Of a stretch of 64,000 bases of DNA, positions 45,275-53,701 are shown in pieces. This DNA comes from Aurantimonas manganoxydans SI85-9A1 (GTDB taxonomy: Bacteria; Pseudomonadota; Alphaproteobacteria; Rhizobiales; Rhizobiaceae), in NCBI RefSeq assembly GCF_000153465.1, contig NZ_CH672387.1, positions 3,077,903-3,141,902 of the forward strand, written 5' to 3'. The notes beneath the pieces were generated by a model. That model was given only the letters and a program-made list of their open reading frames with translations. It was not told the origin of the DNA and did not search any database. The position numbers were made by a program, and so were the translations under genes. Positions within the stretch are counted from its first letter, which is position 1, and every line of letters starts with the position of its first letter.

Positions 45275-45973
45275 TTGTCCCCAACCCTCAGCTTCGAACG
45301 CGTCGGCCACGGCCCGCTGTCGATCACCATCCGCCAGGCCGTCATCGCCGGCTGGACCGGCCGCGACCGCGGAGCGGTCGATCACCATATCGCCGAACTC
45401 GCCGCGATCGGCGTCCCGCCCCCCTCCGAAGTCCCGCTGTTCTACCGGATCAGTGCGCAGCTTCTCACCAGCCAAACGGTGATCCAGGTGGTCGATGCCA
45501 CCTCGTCGGGCGAGGTCGAGCCGCTGCTGATCGACGACGGCGAAAACCTGTATCTGGGTCTCGGCTCCGATCACACCGACCGCGAACTGGAAAGCCATTC
45601 CGTCGCCCTGTCCAAGCAGGTCTGCGCCAAGCCGGTGGCGACGACGCTCTGGGACTATGGCGAGGTTCGCGACCATCTCGACGCCATCCTCCTGCGGTCC
45701 TTCGTGCGCGACGATGCGGCGGCGGAGTGGACGGCGTATCAGGATGGCGGCGTGGCGAAGATCCGGCCGCTGGACCAGTTGATCGCGGCGTGTCCCTTCG
45801 CGGCCGGCGACGGGCGGCTGGAACCCGGCACGGCGATGATGTGCGGCACGCTGGGCGTCCTGTCGGGCGGGGTGCGTCCGGCACGGTTCTTTCGCATGGA
45901 GATGCACGATCCGGTCCTCGATCGCACACTCGTCCATGAATACGAGACCGCCAGTCTTCCCGCAGTGAAATAG
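45275..45973 (+). CDS. DUF2848-family protein
   Basis: A 232-residue protein resembling DUF2848, a family of unknown function distantly related to fumarylacetoacetate-hydrolase-fold enzymes. Visible landmarks are HIAELAAIGVPPPSEVPLFYR, an acidic pocket region (LIDDGENLYLGLGSDHTDRELE), SKQVCAKPVATTLWDY and GTLGVLSGGVRPARFFRMEMHDP, close to the usual family pattern. TTG at 45275 is proposed as start from the family length and the SPTLSFERV beginning; the frame is open upstream but low-complexity. It has its own sigma-54 promoter and precedes the racemase-fold/TRAP/amidase genes, so it probably shares their substrate. Confidence 0.78.
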   Translation: MSPTLSFERVGHGPLSITIRQAVIAGWTGRDRGAVDHHIAELAAIGVPPPSEVPLFYRISAQLLTSQTVIQVVDATSSGEVEPLLIDDGENLYLGLGSDHTDRELESHSVALSKQVCAKPVATTLWDYGEVRDHLDAILLRSFVRDDAAAEWTAYQDGGVAKIRPLDQLIAACPFAAGDGRLEPGTAMMCGTLGVLSGGVRPARFFRMEMHDPVLDRTLVHEYETASLPAVK

Positions 45974-46252
45974 GGGGCGAGGCTGGCCGCTCCGTATGGG
46001 GCGCCAGCCCTCCGTCCGCCGCCGCGTTCCGCTGGCTCCACAGCGCGGCCAGGCCTGCCGTCCAAGGGCCGCTTGGGTGCCTCGCGCGTTGCCGGCGCGC
46101 CCGAGCGGCGGCGACGATTCTGCTTCGCCCTGCAGGCCTCGCGCCGTACCTCCAGCATCCCGCTGCGTCAGGCGGCCAGCCTGGGCCAAGCCTCCAGACG
46201 GCGGCGCAACGGCCTCCGCGACCGCCGCTGAATTGGGCAGCCTGCAAGAATT

Positions 46253-46271
46253 TACGCCAGTCATTGGCGTA
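46253..46271. promoter_or_regulatory. Palindrome 1 upstream of the racemase-fold/TRAP operon
   Basis: A perfect inverted repeat TACGCCA-GTCAT-TGGCGTA, 89 bases before the start of the racemase-fold gene. The 386-base gap 45974-46359 holds this palindrome, the AT-rich one at 46302-46320 and no gene I can support. Confidence 0.45.
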
Positions 46272-46301
46272 TATTTCAGCGCAGACAGGGGTTTACACTG
46301 A

Positions 46302-46320
46302 ATTCAATTAACAATTGAAT
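46302..46320. promoter_or_regulatory. Palindrome 2 (AT-rich operator candidate) upstream of the racemase-fold/TRAP operon
   Basis: ATTCAATT-AAC-AATTGAAT is a perfect 8-bp inverted repeat 40 bases before the TTG start of the operon. It stands out as AT-rich in a GC-rich genome and has the size of a GntR/FadR-type site. The GntR regulator at the end of the same locus (52549-53304) is a candidate binder, by proximity only. Confidence 0.52.
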
Positions 46321-46359
46321 GCTGCTCATCGAAAGACGTTGCGGCGAGGATGAACCCAG

Positions 46360-47238
46360 TTGACGCAGGCAGGGGCCGAAAGGCCAGACAGTCGGAAGGC
46401 AGGCGCGCCGCTTCGCATCGGGATGCTGACGCCGTCCTCCAACACCGTTCTCGAACCCTACACGGCCGAGATCCTGCGTCCCTTCGGCGCCGAGGCGAGC
46501 GTGCATTTCGGCCGCTTCAGGGTCACCGAGATTTCCATGTCGCAGGGCTCACAGGCCCAGTTCGATCTCGCCCCGGTCCTCGACGCGGCGCGCCTCCTGG
46601 CCGATGCCCGTGTCGACGTCATCGCCTGGAACGGCACCTCCTCGGCCTGGCTCGGACTGGAGCGCGACGTCGAACTGTGCCGCGAGATCGAAGCGGCGAC
46701 CGGCATCGCCGCCACGACCACCATGCTGGCCTATGACCGGCTGTTCCGCGCCGCGGGCGTCACGCGCATCGCCCTGGTGACGCCGTATCTCGGCGAGGTC
46801 CAGGAGCAGATCGTCGCCAATTACGCCCGCCAGGGCATCACGGTGGTGGCCGAACGGCACCTGGAAGACCGCGGCAATTTCTCGTTCTGCGAATATGCGC
46901 CCGAAGCGATCGCCGACTGCGTGCGCGCCGTGGCGGCGGCCAGGCCGCAGATGATCGCCATCGTCTGCACGAATTTCCGCGGCGCGCCGGTCGTGGCCGC
47001 GCTCGAGCAGGAATGCGGCATCCCCGTCGTCGACTCCGTCGCCATCACCGCCTTTGCCACGGCTCGTCTCGTCGGGCTCGACACCGCCCGGATCACCGGC
47101 TGGGGCCGGCTGTTCCCGGAGTTTTCCCAGATGACAGACCTGCGGCCAACGCAGGCTTTCGCGACAGGCGTCCCGTCCGCTTCGGGCCCTGACACATCCC
47201 CAGCCGGACAGCCGGCATCAACGGAGAGTGCAACATGA
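46360..47238 (+). CDS. Asp/Glu racemase-superfamily enzyme (arylmalonate decarboxylase/maleate isomerase-like)
   Basis: A 292-residue member of the Asp/Glu/hydantoin racemase superfamily: N-terminal IGMLTPSSNTVLEPYT, VDVIAWNGTSSAWLG (about 86-99), IALVTPYLGEVQ and IVCTNFRGAPVV. Maleate isomerases and racemases use a cysteine in each lobe. Here the first position is glycine (G92, followed by Thr-Ser) and only the second cysteine (C203) remains. Arylmalonate decarboxylase has the same Gly-Thr-Ser plus single-Cys pattern. TTG at 46360 is the assumed start. The gene overlaps dctP by four bases, so the enzyme is coupled to a carboxylate TRAP transporter. Confidence 0.82.
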   Translation: MTQAGAERPDSRKAGAPLRIGMLTPSSNTVLEPYTAEILRPFGAEASVHFGRFRVTEISMSQGSQAQFDLAPVLDAARLLADARVDVIAWNGTSSAWLGLERDVELCREIEAATGIAATTTMLAYDRLFRAAGVTRIALVTPYLGEVQEQIVANYARQGITVVAERHLEDRGNFSFCEYAPEAIADCVRAVAAARPQMIAIVCTNFRGAPVVAALEQECGIPVVDSVAITAFATARLVGLDTARITGWGRLFPEFSQMTDLRPTQAFATGVPSASGPDTSPAGQPASTESAT

Positions 47239-48272
47239 AGATCAAAGCCCTGCTTCTTGCCGCCGCCTGCACGGCAGCCCTTGCGGCGCCCGCCCTGTCT
47301 CAGACCATCAGCCTGAAGGTGATGGGCCAGCCCTCGTCCACCGGGCTCATCCAGAAGAACTACGAAGCCCCCTTCTTCGAGAACATGGCGGAGAAGACCG
47401 GCCTCGACGTCAGCGCCACCTACACGCCGGTCGACGTCACCGGCGTCAAGGACACCGAGCAGCTGCGGCTTCTCAAGAGCGGCCTGTTCGACATCATCTC
47501 CCTGCGCATGTCCCAGGTCTCGCGCGACGAGCCGACCATTCTCGGCCTCGACCTCGTTGGCCAGAACCCGGACTATGCCACCGCCAAGAAGGCCGTCGAC
47601 GCCTTCAGTCCGGTCGTCGACAAGCAGCTGCAGGAGAAGTTCAACACCAAGCTCCTCGGCGTCTGGCCGTTCGGTCCGCAGGTTCTGTTCTGTCAGCCCG
47701 ACATCGCCAAGCTGTCCGATCTCAGCGGCAACAAGGTCCGCGTCTACGACCAGAGCCTGGCCAATTTCGTGTCCTCGGTCGGCGGAACGCCGGTGCCGCT
47801 CGGCTTCTCGGAAGTGCAGCAGTCGCTCGCCCGCGGCGTGATCGACTGCGCGATCACCGGCCCGAGCTCGGCCAACACCGCCGGCTGGCCCGAGGAAACC
47901 AGCAACATGCTGCCGATCGCCTTCCAGATCGCGGTGCAGGGCTACGGCATCAACCTCGACACCTGGAACAAGTTCTCCCCGGAAGACCAGGAGAAGCTGC
48001 AGGCGGCCTTCGACGGCCTCGTCTCGGAAATCTGGGCCTATTCGGAAGAGATCTTCGAGGACGCCGTGCGCTGCAATGTAGGTGACGAGCCCTGCGACAC
48101 GGTGAAGGCCTACGATCTCAAGCTGATCCCGGTGTCCGAGGAAGACAAGGCGACGATGCAGAGCGCGCTGCGCGACATCTCGTTCCCGGGCTGGAAGGAG
48201 ATCTGCGACAAGGTCAACCCGACCTGCTCGGAAGACTGGCAGAAGACCGTGGGCAAGGCCCTCGGCTTCTAG
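47235..48272 (+). CDS. TRAP transporter substrate-binding protein, DctP-like
   Basis: A 345-residue periplasmic binding protein with a signal peptide (about 1-23, ending APALSQ). The TRAP/DctP pattern includes LLKSGLFDIISLRMSQVS, KLSDLSGNKVRVYDQSLANF, and EVQQSLARGVIDCAITGPSSAN, where the substrate-carboxylate-binding residues usually lie. It captures an organic acid for the DctQ-DctM membrane complex. It is followed by a strong intercistronic hairpin, as expected for the most abundant subunit. Confidence 0.92.
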   Translation: MKIKALLLAAACTAALAAPALSQTISLKVMGQPSSTGLIQKNYEAPFFENMAEKTGLDVSATYTPVDVTGVKDTEQLRLLKSGLFDIISLRMSQVSRDEPTILGLDLVGQNPDYATAKKAVDAFSPVVDKQLQEKFNTKLLGVWPFGPQVLFCQPDIAKLSDLSGNKVRVYDQSLANFVSSVGGTPVPLGFSEVQQSLARGVIDCAITGPSSANTAGWPEETSNMLPIAFQIAVQGYGINLDTWNKFSPEDQEKLQAAFDGLVSEIWAYSEEIFEDAVRCNVGDEPCDTVKAYDLKLIPVSEEDKATMQSALRDISFPGWKEICDKVNPTCSEDWQKTVGKALGF

Positions 48273-48290
48273 TCTCCCCTCGCCAACAGA

Positions 48291-48314
48291 CCGGGCGGCC
48301 CGCCGGCCGCCCGG
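48291..48314 (+). terminator. Intercistronic stem-loop after dctP
   Basis: A perfect 10-bp inverted repeat CCGGGCGGCC/GGCCGCCCGG with a 4-base loop, 19 bases past the dctP stop and 49 bases before dctQ. It lacks a T run, so message stabilisation or partial termination is likelier than complete termination. Confidence 0.6.
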
Positions 48315-48362
48315 CACCCTGCGGCGATCTCCACGCGCTGCGCTCACGAACGGGGACGGTCC

Positions 48363-48917
48363 ATGCATCACTTCGCCAGGTTCGCCAGCTGGGTCTTCGG
48401 CCTGTCGCTTGTCGCGCTGTCCTTCTTCGTGGCGGCCGAGACCGTCGCCCGAAAACTGTTCAACTTCTCCTTCGAAGGCGCCGACGAACTGGGCGGCTAT
48501 GTCCTCGCCATCGGATCGTCGCTGGCCTTCACGGTCGCACTGGTCGATCGGGCGCATGTGCGCATCGATTTCCTGCATCGCCGCCTGCCGGCAACGATCC
48601 GGTCGGTCCTCGACTGGCTGTCGATCGTCTCGCTCGCCCTGTTCGGCCTCTTCCTCGTCTATGTCGGCCGCTTCGTCATCGCCGACACCATCGCCTATGG
48701 CAGCGTCGCGCCGACGCCCTGGGCGACGCCGATGATCTATCCGCAGGCCGGCTGGTTCGCCGGCTACGTGCTCTTCGCCTTCGTCGCCGTCGGCCTCGCC
48801 CTCTACGCCACCTACCTCCTCCTGCGGGGTCGTCTCGACGCCTTGTCGGAGGCCTTCGATCCGAAGGGGGTGGAGGACGAGATCAAGGAGGAGCTGGGCA
48901 ATGTCCATGCGCGCTGA
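48363..48917 (+). CDS. TRAP transporter small permease, DctQ-like
   Basis: A 184-residue inner-membrane protein with four predicted helices: residues about 8-28, 45-62, 85-108 and 135-155. The conserved DctQ stretch ADELGGYVLAIGSSLAFTVALVDRAHVRIDFL is present. It bridges binding protein and DctM in sodium-driven TRAP uptake. It lies between dctP and dctM. Confidence 0.9.
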   Translation: MHHFARFASWVFGLSLVALSFFVAAETVARKLFNFSFEGADELGGYVLAIGSSLAFTVALVDRAHVRIDFLHRRLPATIRSVLDWLSIVSLALFGLFLVYVGRFVIADTIAYGSVAPTPWATPMIYPQAGWFAGYVLFAFVAVGLALYATYLLLRGRLDALSEAFDPKGVEDEIKEELGNVHAR

Positions 48918-48959
48918 CCGCCTGCCCCGTCCTTCCCTGACCGTTCCGGATCCCCGCCC

Positions 48960-50267
48960 ATGACCGTCTCCGCCGTCCTCATCGGGTTCGTCGCCATGCT
49001 GGCGCTGCTCCTGGCCAGCGTGCCCGTGGCCGTCATCATGGTCGTCACAGGCGTCGTCGGCGGCACGCTGCTGTTCGGCTGGCCGCTTGTCCAGTCCATG
49101 GGGCCGGTCGCCTGGGGCGTGCAGAACGAGAACGTCCTGACCGCGATCCCGCTGTTCATTCTGCTCGGCGAACTGCTCCTGCGCGGCGGCCTCGCCGACC
49201 GGATGTACACCGCCCTCGCCGTCTGGTTCGTCCGGCTGCCCGGCGGGCTGCTGCACACCAATATCGGCTCCTGCGCCCTGTTTGCCGCCACCTCCGGCTC
49301 GTCCGTCGCCACCGCCGCGACCATCGGCACGGTGTCGCTGCCCAATCTCGACAAGCGCGGCTACAAGCCGAGCCGGTCGCTGGGCTCGCTGGCTGCCGGC
49401 GGCACGCTGGGCATCCTCATCCCGCCCAGCGTCAACCTGCTGGTCTACGGCTCGCTCGCCGAAACCTCGATCGGCCAGCTGTTCATCGCCGGCATCGTGC
49501 CCGGCATCCTCCTGACGCTCAGCTTCATGATCTTCATCGCCGTCCAGAGCCTGATCGAGGAACACGGCTCCACCGTCGAGCGGGAGCCGCTGCTGCCCCT
49601 GCGCGAACGCATCGCCCTCGCCCGGCATCTGGTCCCGCCGCTGATCATCTTCCTCGTCGTCATGGGCTCGATCTATGCCGGCATCGCCACGCCGACGGAA
49701 TCGGCGGCGCTGGCCGTCGTCGTGGCCATCGGCTTCATCTACCGCGAGGGCCAGCTGAACTGGCAGGTGATCGACATCTGCTTCCGCCAGTCGGCCAAGA
49801 CCACCGGCATGATCCTTCTGATCATCACCGCGGCCTTCATGCTCAACGTCACGCTGGCTCTTGGCGGCGCGGCCCAGGCGATGACCCAGTGGGTCGCCTC
49901 CTTCGGCCTCTCGGCGACCGGGCTGCTGCTCATCCTGATCGTCTTCTACCTCTTCCTCGGCATGTTCATGGACGTCCTGTCGATGCAGGTCCTCACCATC
50001 CCGATCGCCCTGCCGGTGGTCACCGCCGTCGGCGTCGATCCGATCTGGTTCGGCATCTTCGTCGTGCTGATGTGCGAGCTCGGCATGATCACCCCGCCGG
50101 TGGGCATGAACCTTTATGTCGTGCAGGGCGTGCGCAAGGACGGCGGTCCCTTCACGGACGTAGTCTATGGCGCGTTCCCCTACGCGCTGATCATGATCGC
50201 CTTCACCATCCTCCTGATCTTCGCGCCGGACATCGTCCTCTGGCTGCCACGCAACATGTCGGGCTGA
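48960..50267 (+). CDS. TRAP transporter large permease, DctM-like
   Basis: A 435-residue inner-membrane protein with about 12 helices of the ion-transporter superfamily. Motifs include GGLADRMYTALAVW, AATSGSSVATAATIGTVSLP, GTLGILIPPSVNLLVYG and the C-terminal repeat LGMITPPVGMNLYVVQG, the paired re-entrant loops typical of DctM. It forms the sodium-coupled channel of the TRAP system with the preceding DctQ. It ends six bases before the amidase gene. Confidence 0.92.
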   Translation: MTVSAVLIGFVAMLALLLASVPVAVIMVVTGVVGGTLLFGWPLVQSMGPVAWGVQNENVLTAIPLFILLGELLLRGGLADRMYTALAVWFVRLPGGLLHTNIGSCALFAATSGSSVATAATIGTVSLPNLDKRGYKPSRSLGSLAAGGTLGILIPPSVNLLVYGSLAETSIGQLFIAGIVPGILLTLSFMIFIAVQSLIEEHGSTVEREPLLPLRERIALARHLVPPLIIFLVVMGSIYAGIATPTESAALAVVVAIGFIYREGQLNWQVIDICFRQSAKTTGMILLIITAAFMLNVTLALGGAAQAMTQWVASFGLSATGLLLILIVFYLFLGMFMDVLSMQVLTIPIALPVVTAVGVDPIWFGIFVVLMCELGMITPPVGMNLYVVQGVRKDGGPFTDVVYGAFPYALIMIAFTILLIFAPDIVLWLPRNMSG

Positions 50268-50273
50268 TCGCAC

Positions 50274-51683
50274 ATGACTTCTTCTGCAACCGAGGCCTGG
50301 CGCCTCGACGCATCGGCGCTGGTCGAGCAGTACCGGCAGGGCGCGAGCGACCCGGTGGCGATCGTCGATCTTTGCCTCGCCCGGATCGCCCGCATCGATC
50401 CCTCGCTGAACGCCTTCGTCTGCCTGTCGCCGACGGCGCGGGACGAGGCCGCCGCCTCGGCCGCGCGCTGGCGGAGCGGCGCGCCCATCGGCCCCCTCGA
50501 CGGCGTGCCGATCGCCGTGAAGGACAATCTCGTGGTGAAGGGCATGCCCGCCACATTCGGCAGCCGGCTCTATGCCAGCACGATCGCGGCGCGGGACGAA
50601 CTGCCGATCCGGCGGCTTCGTGACGCTGGCGCGATCGTCATCGGCAAGACGAACACGCCGGAATTCGCCGTCGAGGGCTACACCTCCAACGACCTCTTCG
50701 GCGTCACCCGCAATCCGTGGGCACCGGCGCTGACGCCGGGCGGTTCCAGCGGCGGCTCGGTGGCGGCCGTCGCCGCCGGGCTCGTGCCGGTGGCGATCGG
50801 CACCGATGGCGGCGGATCGTCCCGGCGCCCGGCGGCCTACACCGGTCTCGTCGGCGTCAAACCCGGGATCGGCCACGTGCCACGCGCCGACGGGCTACCG
50901 CAGGTGCTCCTGGATTTCGAGGTGGTCGGCACCTTCACCCGCTCGGCGCGCGACGCAGCGCTGCTCGACAGCGTCCTTGCCGGCCCCGACCGCGCCGATC
51001 CGGCCTCGCGCTGTCCGCCCGACGCGCCGGCCGCCGATCGACCGCTCCGCATCCTGCTGGTCGAACGGATCGACGCCAATCCCTGCGCGCCGGAGATCCT
51101 GACCGCCCTGCACGCTGCGGCGGACGCATTCGCCGCGCTGGGCCATCGGGTGACGTGCACCGAACTGCCCTTCGACAGCGCCGGCCTCGCCGCGATCTGG
51201 TCGTCGATCGCCGAGATCGGCCTGGCGCGCCTTCTGGCCGTCGAGCCCGACTTTGCCGACAAGGTGAACCCCAAATACGTCGCCATGGCCCGGCGCGGCG
51301 CGGACTGGTCGGCAAGCGACCTCCTGGGCATCCTCGAAACGGTGGCGGCCCTGCGCCGGCAGGTCTCGCAGGGTTTCGCGGACTTCGACCTGATCCTGAT
51401 GCCGGCCTGCGCCGCCATGCCGTGGGCGGCCGACACGCCCTTCCCGGACAGGATTGATGGCCACACCGTCGGGCCCCGCGGCCACGCCGTCTATACGGGC
51501 TGGGTCAATGCTGCCGGGCTGCCGGCCATCGCGCTACCCTGCCCGGTCCCGTCCGGCACCCTGCCGATCGGCGTCCAGCTGATCGGCGATCGCGGCGCGG
51601 AGCCGACGCTTCTGGCGCTCGCCGCCGCCTACGAGGAACGCTGTCCATGGGACGATCGCTGGCCGGACATCGCCGCATCCTGA
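50274..51683 (+). CDS. Amidase (amidase-signature family), TRAP-linked
   Basis: A 469-residue amidase-signature hydrolase with the catalytic lysine in [11 protein letters not shown] (about 82) and the serine-rich core [15 protein letters not shown] followed by [15 protein letters not shown]. It is the second amidase in the window and clearly distinct from the one at 24793. It follows dctM by six bases, implying that the substrate imported by the TRAP system, or its product, carries a carboxamide. Its 3' end overlaps the convergent hydratase-family gene by 55 bases. Confidence 0.9.
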   Translation: MTSSATEAWRLDASALVEQYRQGASDPVAIVDLCLARIARIDPSLNAFVCLSPTARDEAAASAARWRSGAPIGPLDGVPIAVKDNLVVKGMPATFGSRLYASTIAARDELPIRRLRDAGAIVIGKTNTPEFAVEGYTSNDLFGVTRNPWAPALTPGGSSGGSVAAVAAGLVPVAIGTDGGGSSRRPAAYTGLVGVKPGIGHVPRADGLPQVLLDFEVVGTFTRSARDAALLDSVLAGPDRADPASRCPPDAPAADRPLRILLVERIDANPCAPEILTALHAAADAFAALGHRVTCTELPFDSAGLAAIWSSIAEIGLARLLAVEPDFADKVNPKYVAMARRGADWSASDLLGILETVAALRRQVSQGFADFDLILMPACAAMPWAADTPFPDRIDGHTVGPRGHAVYTGWVNAAGLPAIALPCPVPSGTLPIGVQLIGDRGAEPTLLALAAAYEERCPWDDRWPDIAAS

Positions 51684-52465
51684 CCGCCGCCGGAAGCGGC
51701 GTAAACGAAGGCGGTGCGCACGGGACCGAGGCCGGAAATCCAGCCTTCGATCACCGTGCCGGGCGCAACGAAGGGCAGGCCGGACAGGGTCCCGGTCGTC
51801 ACGATCTGCCCCACCTGCAGGCCGCCGCAATGATCACCGACCATTCGGGCAAAGGCCAGGAACACGGAGAAGGCGTCGCCGCCCGGCACCGCGTGACGGC
51901 CGGTCACGACCTCGCGGCCGTCGAAGGTCAGCCGCACCTCCGGCTCGGTGAGGTCGAGCGCCGCGTCGTCGGACTCAGTGCCAAAGACGAGGCCGCCATT
52001 GCTCTGGTTGTCGGCCAGCTTGGCCAGCGGCGCAGCGTCCATGAACCCGTCGATGCGGCCATCGACGATCTCGATCACCGCCAGCGGAGTCACGCAATCC
52101 CGGGCCAGGGTCTCGAATTCGGCGGCATCGAAGGGCGGCAGGGGGCGATCGAGACGGAAGCCGATCTCCAGCTCGACGCCGCAGGCGCCGAGTTCAGCGG
52201 TCGAGAAGCTGGCACCGGAGGCGCGCAGATCGCCCGCGAGCACCGGCGCCGCGATCACCGGATCGGCGACGCGCTTGCGCCCGGTCTTCCAGGCGGCGAC
52301 CGGACCGAAGGCCTCGCAGACCAGCCGCTGGACGCCATAGGCGCCCTCGGGACCGATCATGCCGGCCAGACGGTCGGCCTCGTTGCGCGGCATCGGCGCG
52401 CGCGCGCGCCGAGCGGCGATCAGGGCAGTTGTCAGCGCCTCGACGGGCGTCGCGTCATCGGCCAT
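51629..52465 (-). CDS. 2-keto-4-pentenoate hydratase/fumarylacetoacetate-hydrolase-family protein
   Basis: A 278-residue protein of the 2-oxopent-4-enoate hydratase (MhpD-like) branch of the FAH superfamily. Seen in order: YGVQRLVCEAFGPVAAWKTG, ACGVELEIGFRLDR (metal-binding glutamates), DNQSNGGLVFG, and a C-terminal VTTGTLSGLPFVAPGTVIEGW, the hallmark of the family. It would hydrate or tautomerise an enol/keto acid in the metal-dependent manner. The last 15 residues (containing [11 protein letters not shown]) extend past the usual family end and overlap the amidase coding sequence on the other strand. It is divergent from the GntR gene. Confidence 0.86.
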   Translation of the reverse strand: MADDATPVEALTTALIAARRARAPMPRNEADRLAGMIGPEGAYGVQRLVCEAFGPVAAWKTGRKRVADPVIAAPVLAGDLRASGASFSTAELGACGVELEIGFRLDRPLPPFDAAEFETLARDCVTPLAVIEIVDGRIDGFMDAAPLAKLADNQSNGGLVFGTESDDAALDLTEPEVRLTFDGREVVTGRHAVPGGDAFSVFLAFARMVGDHCGGLQVGQIVTTGTLSGLPFVAPGTVIEGWISGLGPVRTAFVYAASGGGQDAAMSGQRSSHGQRSS

Positions 52466-52548
52466 CAGCGTGCGGCTTTCGGCCGGACAGGCGGCACCGG
52501 GCGGAATGATGGGCTGGCTGAGAGCATGCGCAGTTCTCCGAAAGAGCG

Positions 52549-53304
52549 ATGCACCTACATAGAACCGATCATGCCGGTCGAGAAAGTCCCCCGTTGAGCC
52601 CGAACCCCAGCGCCGCCGCCAGTCCTGCCCGCGCCCTCGGCGACAAGCCGCGCAAGGCGCGCATCCGCCGCCATTCGCTGCACCAGGAAGTGGCCGAGAC
52701 CCTTCGCCAGATGATCATCCATGGCGAGCTGATGCCGGGCGAGAAGGTCCCGGTGGCGAGCCTGTCGGACAGCCTCGGCGTGTCGCCGACGCCTTTACGC
52801 GAAGCGCTGAAGGTGCTGGCCGAGGAACGGCTGGTGGTGATCGAGGTGAACCGCGGGGCAAGGGTCGCCTCCTACACGGCCGAGGAGGCAATCAAGCTGT
52901 TCGAGGTCATCGCGGCCGTCGAGAGCCTTGCAGCGGAACTCGCGACGCGGCGGATGGGCGAGACGGAGATCGCCGAGATCGAGGCCGTGCACGCCGCCAT
53001 GACCGCAGCCTTCCATGCCGACGACAAGGACGTCTATTTCAACCTGAACTCGACGATCCACCAGATGCTGGTGACCGCGAGCGGCAACGAGGAACTGCAA
53101 TTCGTCCACGAGCGGCTGATGCTGCGGGCCCAGCGCGGCCGCTACATGGCCATTCTCGACGCCGACCGCTGGCTGCAGGCCTTCGAGGAGCACGAGGCCC
53201 TGATGGCGGCACTCCGCATCCGCGACAGCGCCGGAGCCGCCGCGATCTGGCGCGTCCATCTCCTCAACACCGGCAAGACCCTCGGCGACGTCCTGCGCCA
53301 ATAG
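52549..53304 (+). CDS. GntR-family (FCD-type) transcriptional regulator
   Basis: A 251-residue regulator with an N-terminal winged helix (about 40-105, VPVASLSDSLGVSPTPLREALKVL) and a C-terminal all-helical FCD domain, where metal/carboxylate ligands usually come from residues such as NLNSTIHQMLVTASGN. The start is uncertain: ATG 52549 is given, and TTG 52594 would remove 15 residues and match the family length better. FCD regulators commonly sense small carboxylates, fitting control of the TRAP/amidase/hydratase locus. The AT-rich palindrome at 46302-46320 is a candidate target. Confidence 0.87.
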   Translation: MHLHRTDHAGRESPPLSPNPSAAASPARALGDKPRKARIRRHSLHQEVAETLRQMIIHGELMPGEKVPVASLSDSLGVSPTPLREALKVLAEERLVVIEVNRGARVASYTAEEAIKLFEVIAAVESLAAELATRRMGETEIAEIEAVHAAMTAAFHADDKDVYFNLNSTIHQMLVTASGNEELQFVHERLMLRAQRGRYMAILDADRWLQAFEEHEALMAALRIRDSAGAAAIWRVHLLNTGKTLGDVLRQ

Positions 53305-53316
53305 CGCGGCTCCGCG

Positions 53317-53337
53317 CCCGCCCCCGCATCGGGCGGG
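53317..53337 (+). terminator. Terminator-like hairpin after the GntR gene
   Basis: A perfect 7-bp stem CCCGCCC/GGGCGGG with a 7-base loop begins 13 bases past the GntR stop codon. No T tract follows. It lies between convergent genes. Confidence 0.45.
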
Positions 53338-53434
53338 ATCAGGCACCGGGCGCTTATGAGTCTCACCCGGCACCCATTTTCCTCGGGCAAGCACGGGCCA
53401 TGTCTCTGCAAACCGACCGTGCAGTCCAGACGGT

Positions 53435-53578
53435 TCAGCCTTCGACCTCGGGTTCTTCGTAATTGACGACGTCGCCTTCCGGCGCGTTCGAGGCTTCGGA
53501 TCCGTAGAAGGCGATGACCCCGACAATGATGAAGAGCACGACGCCGATGGCGACGATGATGCCGGTTTTCCCTGCCAT
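53435..53578 (-). CDS. Small single-pass membrane protein (47 residues)
   Basis: A 47-residue open frame from ATG 53578 with an AGGGAG ribosome-binding site six bases upstream. Residues 3-24 (KTGIIVAIGVVLFIIVGVIA) form one transmembrane helix with a short basic cytoplasmic N-terminus. The C-terminal half is acidic (SEASNAPEGDVVNYEEPEVEG) and presumably periplasmic. I do not recognise a family. It lies 123 bases downstream of the DUF3305 gene on the same strand. The strong ribosome-binding site, the clean helix and the acidic tail support it being real. Confidence 0.7.
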   Translation of the reverse strand: MAGKTGIIVAIGVVLFIIVGVIAFYGSEASNAPEGDVVNYEEPEVEG

Positions 53579-53701
53579 GCCGATCTCCCTGGCTTGCGTT
53601 TTGCGCAGCAATGCCCCTCCCGGCGCGCGGGTTCCCGGACGCTTAGCCGCCGAAGGATAAGGTTCGGCCGGCCGGGGGATCGACCGAGCACAACCAGAGG
53701 G

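Noticed and set aside
46821-50876. Very long antisense open frame (over 1,300 codons) opposite the TRAP transporter genes
   Set aside because: It mirrors the TRAP and amidase genes, is extremely rich in Asp/Glu/Arg/His/Gly as expected for antisense of GC-rich membrane-protein genes, and has no recognisable domain.
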